From Viridothelium virens (lineage: Eukaryota > Ascomycota > Dothideomycetes > Trypetheliales > Trypetheliaceae): a stretch of DNA of 64,000 nucleotides. Below the pieces are notes generated by a model that saw only the letters and a list, made by a program, of their open reading frames with translations, was not told where the DNA came from and made no database searches. Positions 58,468 to 64,000 of the stretch are shown one piece after another. The DNA is taken from the NCBI GenBank assembly GCA_010094025.1, contig ML991802.1:1-64000 (forward strand), written 5' to 3'. Numbering within the stretch: position 1 is the first letter of the stretch; every line of letters begins with the position of its first letter. The translations under genes and the position numbers were made by a program.

Positions 58468-59499
58468 ATGTCCGACCTAAATTTGCTTTTTGAGATGGGG
58501 TTCGAGAAGGAGAAGGCAGAGTTAGCCATCAAGAAGGGTGGGAATTGTATGCTTTCTTCTGGTGCCAATGCCCGAAATACCCACGCTGACAAATAAACCA
58601 GTGCAAGGTGCTATAGAGTGGTTAGAGACCAACCAGGACAAGACGATTGAAGAACTCAAAGCAGAAGAGGAATTTGCAGCTCCGACCGCTCCGGACGACT
58701 CACAAGCCAACAGCCTTGTTTGTCAGGAATGTGGAAAGAGGATGCGTGGCACCGCCGAGGCAGAGTACCATGCTAGCAAGACGTAGGTATCAGCTATCTC
58801 CAAAACACAGGGCGAAGCACTGACGAGTGTTTTCATTCAAGGCAACATACAGATTTCGAACAGTCCACAGAGGAGATAAAGCCCCTTACCGAGGAAGAGA
58901 GGGCAACCAGACTCGAGGAATTACGTGCGAAGTTAGCAGTCAAACGAGCCAACGAAGCCGTACAAGACAAAGCCGACCAGAAGCGCAACGAGCAGATCCG
59001 AATGAAGTCTACCAAAGAGACTCAAGATATCAAGGAGGAGCTCCAGAAGAAAGAGCAGATCAAAGAGGCCGAGAAGAAACGCAAGGAGAAGCAAGACGAC
59101 ATCGATGCCAAGAAGCGCATCAAAGCCAAAATAGAAGCAGACAAGGAGGCACGTCGTCTCAAAGCCGAACAGGAGAAGGCCGCAAGAGCTGGTGTAGCGC
59201 CGCCTGTCCAACCAGCAGCACCCGCAATGCCTACTACATCCGGGCCTGCGACGTCGAAGCCCGCGTCAGCGTACACGGAGGCAAGGCTACGATTGCAGAC
59301 GGTGAACGGGACGGTGCAGAAGACGCTTCCCGTAGAGACGACCCTCTTTGAGGTGGCACATCAGTTGGCGCAAGATAATGGGACGGAGGTAGCGACATTT
59401 ACGACGAATTTTCCGAAGAAAGTGTTTGATCGGACAGATTTTGGGATGACGCTCAAGGAGGCAGGCCTTGTGCCCAGTGCTGCTCTGATTGTCAAATGA
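58468..59499 (+). CDS. UBX-domain protein with UBA and zinc finger (UBXN1/SAKS1 type)
   Basis: Three exons, about 305 residues, from ATG at 58468. An N-terminal UBA (MSDLNLLFEMGFEKEKAELA, then GAIEWLETNQDKTIEEL) is followed by a C2H2-like finger (LVCQECGKRMRGTAEAEYHA, with TQHTDFEQS). A long Lys/Glu-rich coiled coil (about residues 120-205) and a C-terminal UBX domain follow (ARLRLQTVNGTVQKTLPVET, TFTTNFPKKVF, LKEAGLVPSAALIVK). UBX domains dock on Cdc48/p97, and the UBA part binds ubiquitin, so this should be a Cdc48 cofactor in ubiquitin-dependent turnover. Introns: 58547-58601 and 58783-58841. Convergent with Nop15, 142 bp between stops. Confidence 0.93.
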
Positions 59500-59641
59500 A
59501 GACTTCACGTCTATCGAATGCAATGACCGTTAGCATGGCGTTGGTGATATTGCAGCATTTAGAAACGGTACATCGACTAGGATGGATCGTTATGCGATCA
59601 GAAGCGTGGATGTCAGATAATGAGATTTCGCTGTCGGAGCT

Positions 59642-61002
59642 TCAAGCTACAGCTAGAGCTTTCTTTGCAAGCTTCCTCGACTTCTGGCCATCCTTATTCT
59701 CTTGCTTCGTCGTAGCCTCTTGCTTGAACACCGCAATCTCTGGCTTATCTTCGATAGCCTTGACTGTTTCTGCAGTCCCCGCAGTGACCTCCGACTGCGT
59801 ATCACCATTCACAGGGTTGTCTTCCAGAGCTTCCATGACAGCAACAGTATCCTTCACAGGAACAGTGGCCACATCGGTCAGTCTCGGAAAATCGAACTCA
59901 TATCCCATCTCCCGCAATTTCTTATTCTTGCTATCTCGTCGCTCTTCCTCCGTCTTGACCCTCTTCGCCCACACCTCCCGATCTGCACCCTCCCTCAGTC
60001 TCTTACCTTCCAGCTTGTTTCTTGGAACAGGGCGAAAGCGTTTGTTCGCGCCCACGAACAGTTTCTCGTGCACCTGAGCCGGCGGAATTACTGTAACCTG
60101 GAGGATATGCCCAAACATCAAGTACTTGTTCATTGTCCTTGCGACTATGTCAGCCACTTCTGAAGATGCGAACTCGATGAATGCGTAGTGTTTGCTACGG
60201 CCTGTCTTCTTGTTGCGAGATAGGCGGAGGCGCTTGATTCTGCCGAATTGGGAGAAGTAGGCGCGCATTTGAGGTTCATAGAAGCCATGAGGAATTCGCC
60301 TACTGCAGTATTAGAAGAATTGGCCCTCCCAAATTGACATGCTGGGAAGAGTTTACCCAAGGTAAATTACGCCAGGGCCATCCTTGGTCGTTCCAGGCGC
60401 ATCTTTCTTCTGCTTCTGTACCTTGCCATCGTTTGGTATCTTGGGTATGTCCTCGATGGGCAGACCCTCGGGCTCTGGACCATCAACTTCATCCTCTTCA
60501 CTGTCATTCTCCTCGTCGCTACTCTCGAATCCAGCCAGAAGCGCTGCTGTCCGATCTTCGCTATGTCCCTCGCTATCCGCACCGCTTCCAGAATCTATAT
60601 CTGTGACTGCGACTTGCTTGCTCTTCTCCGAAGAGACCTTGCCGGACTGTTGCGCCTTTGCTTTTCCCGATGTACTCTTCAGTTGCTTAGATGGCTTTGC
60701 AAGCTTGGCAGGTTTGGCGCCGGTTGCTTCGATCTCTTCGTCTTCGCGAAGCACTGCAGTGGGTTTGTGAGACTTCTTTGAGGGCGCAGCAGGGCCGATT
60801 GATTCTCTTTTTGCCATTCTTGTAGACACCATTGGTTTGTTGGCGCTGTCAGAGATCTCAACTGGCACTGAGGATTTTTTGGGCTTCTTCACAGGCTTGA
60901 ATAATTCTGTCGCATCTAGGACAGTTAAATTAGTGTGGTTCGTTGGTATGGGAGTCAGATTTCTGTACTTTTGCGTTTTGAGCTTTTCACTCCTGGCGCC
61001 AT
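59642..61002 (-). CDS. nop15: Nop15/NIFK-type nucleolar RRM protein
   Basis: Three exons, about 416 residues, from ATG at 61002 (MAPGVKSSKRKNATELFKPV). A long acidic and Lys-rich N-terminal region precedes one RRM: GVIYLGRIPHGFYEPQMRAY, FSQFGRIKRLRLSRNKKTGR, SKHYAFIEFASSEVADIVAR and MNKYLMFGHILQ. RNP2 (VIYLGR) and RNP1 (KHYAFIEF) are clear. After it comes the family-typical basic helix (KLFVGANKRFRPVPRNKLEG, with REVWAKRVKTEEERR). Yeast Nop15 is needed for pre-60S ITS2 processing, and human NIFK binds Ki-67. Introns: 60968-60916 and 60356-60300. The second falls inside the RRM between beta 1 and helix 1. Confidence 0.94.
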
Positions 61003-61242
61003 ATCAGGATGTCTTTAGCTTGCGCACAATACAATGCTAGCTGGATAGCCTTGATGGGAGAGTTTTATTTTTTCACAGTGGAAAAGTCCCGTCACTAAGG
61101 TACTCCGTACTCCGCCGTGTCCGCAAAGGCGGTAAGCGGGGCGGGTGTCTAGCGGCCTGGAGATGCAAAGTACTCCTAGCCAATCAGAGTTCCGCTCACC
61201 AAATAAATTACTTTGTCTTCTAAAAAATCGTCACAACCTGCA
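61003..61242. promoter_or_regulatory. Shared divergent promoter, Nop15 / SMN
   Basis: 240 bp between two outward-facing ATGs. The sequence includes a repeated GTACTCCGTACTCC string (near 61100-61114). No further element is assigned. Confidence 0.6.
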
Positions 61243-62056
61243 ATGGGTAAGAAATGGCTCTCCCAGAGCCAGATCTGGGACGATTCTGCACTCCAAAAAT
61301 CCTGGAATACTGCCGAAGCTGAATACAAGGTGCGCCTTCAGTTCTCACTTCAAGTCATAGGCTAACTATCCCTCACAGAAGCATCATAGCATCCACGTTC
61401 AAGGCGGAGATGTTGAGAAATTGCTGCAGCAGCTTGAAGCAGAGGAAGCGGAGGAAGTAGATGAAGCAGAAAAAGCAGAAGGGTAAGTATCGTTGCTTTG
61501 ATAGTCTCTTAGGCACAGGATGTAATAACAATGTCGCAGGGCTGATATGGGTACAAGCGTAGAACTGCCCAAAGAGGAGGACAGAGAGGTCTCTACCCAA
61601 AACCTTGCCACTGGATCCAATTCAAATGCTGTGGTTCACGGCGACCAAAGCGTGGATGTAAAGGGGGGTGCCGAGACGAGCGAGGCCATGATGGTCGGGT
61701 TGGTGTACGCAGTGTTACGAATGCCGCTGACTCTCATAACAGACAGATTACACGTCAAATCACGTTCAAGATGCTAGTGGATCTACATCAGCACATCAGA
61801 GCGCAAGCCAATTGCCCATGCCTCCACCGTTTCTTACTTCAGGTGCGTGGGTCATGCACTTTCAGATCCGGACAATACGATAGCTGACGTACCTCAAATA
61901 GACCAGGACGATGCATTGAAGAATGCGATGATGTCATGGTACTATGCGGGATACTATACGGGTCTGCACGAAGGTAGACAGAGTGTCGCATCTAACAATC
62001 AGCAGCAAGCTGAAGCCAATCTTGGCCAGCTGCCTCAAGCGCCACCGACTTCTTGA
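61243..62056 (+). CDS. smn1: Survival motor neuron (SMN) homologue
   Basis: Five exons, about 199 residues, from ATG at 61243. The N-terminal GKKWLSQSQIWDDSALQKSW with NTAEAEYKKHHSIH matches the Gemin2-binding region of SMN. The C-terminal DALKNAMMSWYYAGYYTGLH is the YG box (YxxGYxxG spacing) used for oligomerisation. The middle is acidic and poorly conserved. No Tudor domain is seen, as in fission yeast Smn1. SMN complexes assemble Sm rings on spliceosomal snRNAs, and budding yeast has lost the gene. Introns: 61330-61378, 61483-61539, 61694-61742 (donor GTCGGG is weak; a 40-nt alternative starts at 61703) and 61843-61901. Confidence 0.88.
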
Positions 62057-62943
62057 TGCAATTCTCCTTTTTTCCAACGAGCTTCTGAAATTATGGGTTA
62101 TGTGCGCATGCAAAGCGCTCCATTCTATAAAAATAGAGACATGAAAGCCGGTCACGTATCGGTACGCGTTGCATCAGAGAGTCTGGGAACCCCAAGATTA
62201 AGGATCGCCCTTTAACTGTGAGTGCTTGCGGCTCTCGCAGGGCAGATTTGCAATTCTGAACTGACTCGACATGAACTGAGGCATAGGCGTCCTGAACAAA
62301 GAGACCGTGCGGCGATTTTTCACAGCCAGGGAGAAGGTGTTCTGACCATTTTGTTTTTTGAAGGGCAGGGATTTTCGAAAGAACAACTTTAAATCAATTT
62401 CACAATCGTTTCCATTACCGATCCTCCTAATAATGAGCTTATCCAAAGCTTGAGCAAAGCTTACGTCCGTTCTTGGATGGTGTGCAGTGTGGCGCAAAAT
62501 CTGGAGATAGCGATGTTTGAAGTTCGCGATGAAACCTAGCTCGCAACGTACGCCGTCTCCAAACCCCTCACAGTCCTCTATTTCTCACTTACGGCCATGC
62601 TTATTCCGGTCTCTTGTGCTAGGTAGATGACGACTGCCAAACTGAAGCTGTTGCGCGCTGTCGCAGTCTTGGCATGGGAACTTTAGCTTCCGAAAGTGCA
62701 CCTTCATGCATTCAGAGACGCCTTTAGGCAAGTGTTCCCCCAATTTTCCACCTTTTCAACTTCACCGCCAAGCAAATCAGTGACGACTCTCTCATTCCCT
62801 AGCTCTCAGTCCCTCCTTTTGCATATACACAGAGCTGGTTCTCTCTTTTGGTTCTCTCCTGTAATAAATTATTTTTCCACGTTACAATCCGACCTTAGTG
62901 ATACCCAATATTTCTTGAGTCAATCTTGTTGCATCTCATCACC
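62057..62943. other. No supportable gene
   Basis: About 890 bp between SMN and the small secreted protein gene, containing the SMN 3' end and the promoter of the next gene. A minus-strand frame at 62198-62497 has no recognisable domain. Confidence 0.45.
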
Positions 62944-63646
62944 ATGAAGGCGTTTTCTCTTCTTGCTCTGCTTACAGTTGGAGCTCTGGCCCAAACACCA
63001 AGTACAGAAACAGTAAGAGGTCATCTGGAAAGGCTTATCAAGCAAGACTAATCTTCATGTAGTTTGCTCTACAACAGTCAGGGAGCAGCACAGGAACATC
63101 TGGCGCTCAGCAAACGCAGACAGTAAGCTACCTGAATTGCTTCATTTTCTGCTTTCTCACAAGGTTTTGTAGTTCGCTGTCCAACAGAATGGAACGTCTG
63201 CACCTCTTCAGATTGCCGTCTCGTCGGGCTCAAACACATCAGCTCCACTCCAAATCGCTGTTTCCTCCGCTTCTAATGCAACGTCTACTCCCCTCCAAAT
63301 CGCCGTCTCCTCAGGCACAAATGCGACGTCAACGCCACTTCAGATCGCCGTCTCCTCAGCAGCAAACTCGTCTACTCCACTTCAAATAGCCGTTTCGTCG
63401 AATGCATCGGCATTGGCTACACCTACTCAAATCATGACGACCTATACTGTTGCAGTGATTTCGGCAACCGCTTCCGCAGCCGCAAACAACTCAGGCAGCC
63501 TAGCAACAGGCACAGGCACCGCATCAAACGGCCAAACTTGCACCTGCCAATGCTTGTGCGGAAGCAACGCTTTTCCATCCATGGCAGGCATGGGCAACTT
63601 CGGCGGCATTGGTGGCGGTTCCGTGCCAATGATCGGAGCCATGTAA
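62944..63646 (+). CDS. Small secreted protein with PLQIAVSS tandem repeats
   Basis: Three exons, about 200 residues, from ATG at 62944. The signal peptide MKAFSLLALLTVGALAQ fits a fungal secreted protein. Exon 2 (exactly 60 nt) encodes FALQQSGSSTGTSGAQQTQT, and exon 3 opens with the related FAVQQNGTS. Five tandem repeats of about 13-15 residues follow, each centred on (A/T)PLQIAVSS with NT/NAT/NSS spacers. Then come a Ser/Ala stretch and a Cys motif (CTCQCLCG), and the protein ends Gly/Met-rich (MAGMGNFGGIGGG). No family is recognised. It could be a wall-linked or effector-like protein. The two introns (63013-63062 and 63123-63172) are both 50 nt and phase 0. Confidence 0.8.
63197..63411 (+). 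repeat. Coding tandem repeat (PLQIAVSS units)
   Basis: Five in-frame units of about 40-45 bp in exon 3 of the small secreted protein gene. The CT(C/T)CA(A/G)AT(C/T)GC(C/T)GT(C/T)TC core is well kept, while the linker codons vary. This suggests expansion by unequal exchange or replication slippage. Confidence 0.9.
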
Positions 63647-64000
63647 AGAGGACAGAGCTGTTGCTTTTGTCTGGTTGAGGGTTCTTGTTTTGCATACCAA
63701 TACACTTCTTCAAAGGAATAATCTTATTTTCGACGGCATGACGTTTTGGAAGGAAGGCGGCACAAGCCAGCTGTTTAGCCTCGAGCAGCTGGATGTTCAC
63801 ACTATCTGCTGCTTTGGTACAGCGAGGGTGGCAAACTGCTTCATGTAGATACGCAATAAAGCATAGGGTGGCGTAATAGAATACTGCATCGTGAGCATTG
63901 AGAGACATGATATCATGGAATGAACCTTCTATGTGTAATTTGGCGTGACGAGTGAAGCTCATTAGAAACACCTCTCGCACAGGACAATCATCATCCTGAC
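63647..64000. other. No supportable gene at the window end
   Basis: The 3' flank of the small secreted protein gene. Minus-strand frames here overlap that gene and look spurious. Confidence 0.45.

Overview
The window looks like nuclear DNA of a filamentous ascomycete (Pezizomycotina). Genes carry many short spliceosomal introns (mostly 44-100 nt, GT-AG), and the gene set is fungal: a Cdc10-type septin, a Zn(II)2Cys6 transcription factor, a fungal-type NCS1 permease, a Mid2-like wall sensor, a sphingolipid delta-4 desaturase, and an SMN homologue, which budding yeast lacks. I cannot name the species. All exon-intron models were made by hand from splice sites, reading frame and protein family resemblance. 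Nearly all give a coding length divisible by three.

Layout. 1-16.5 kb is mostly housekeeping: a DENN-C1 protein, a TRAPPC13-like trafficking subunit, septin Cdc10, mitochondrial ribosomal protein bL32, Ski8, and an orphan membrane protein. 16.5-29.3 kb is gene-poor and holds only a short RecQ helicase, a small inverted-repeat element and a 13-exon Zn2Cys6 regulator. 29.3-37.7 kb holds a BCH-RhoGAP protein, a secreted RNase-like protein with a long acidic and proline-rich tail, and an NCS1 permease with a second copy of the same inverted-repeat element inside one of its introns. 37.7-42 kb is hard to interpret and shows fragments of plausible coding in several frames. 42-63.7 kb is dense: Mid2-like sensor, PQ-loop vacuolar transporter, F-box protein, sphingolipid desaturase, MetAP2, J-protein, VDAC, asparagine synthetase, VAP/Scs2, UBX protein, Nop15, SMN and a small secreted repeat protein.

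There is no operon-like or biosynthetic cluster logic. The dense part is built of head-to-head and tail-to-tail pairs: septin/bL32, MetAP2/J-protein, VAP/UBX and Nop15/SMN share short divergent promoters. Several products act on membranes or traffic (DENN, TRAPPC13, VAP, RhoGAP). Others act on RNA and ribosomes (Ski8, Nop15, SMN, bL32).

The most interesting items are the two-copy MITE-like family with one copy spliced out within a host intron, the RNase-like secreted protein, the secreted protein with PLQIAVSS repeats, and unusual gene structures such as an ATG-only first exon and a GC-AG intron in ski8. I found no convincing new multi-gene system.
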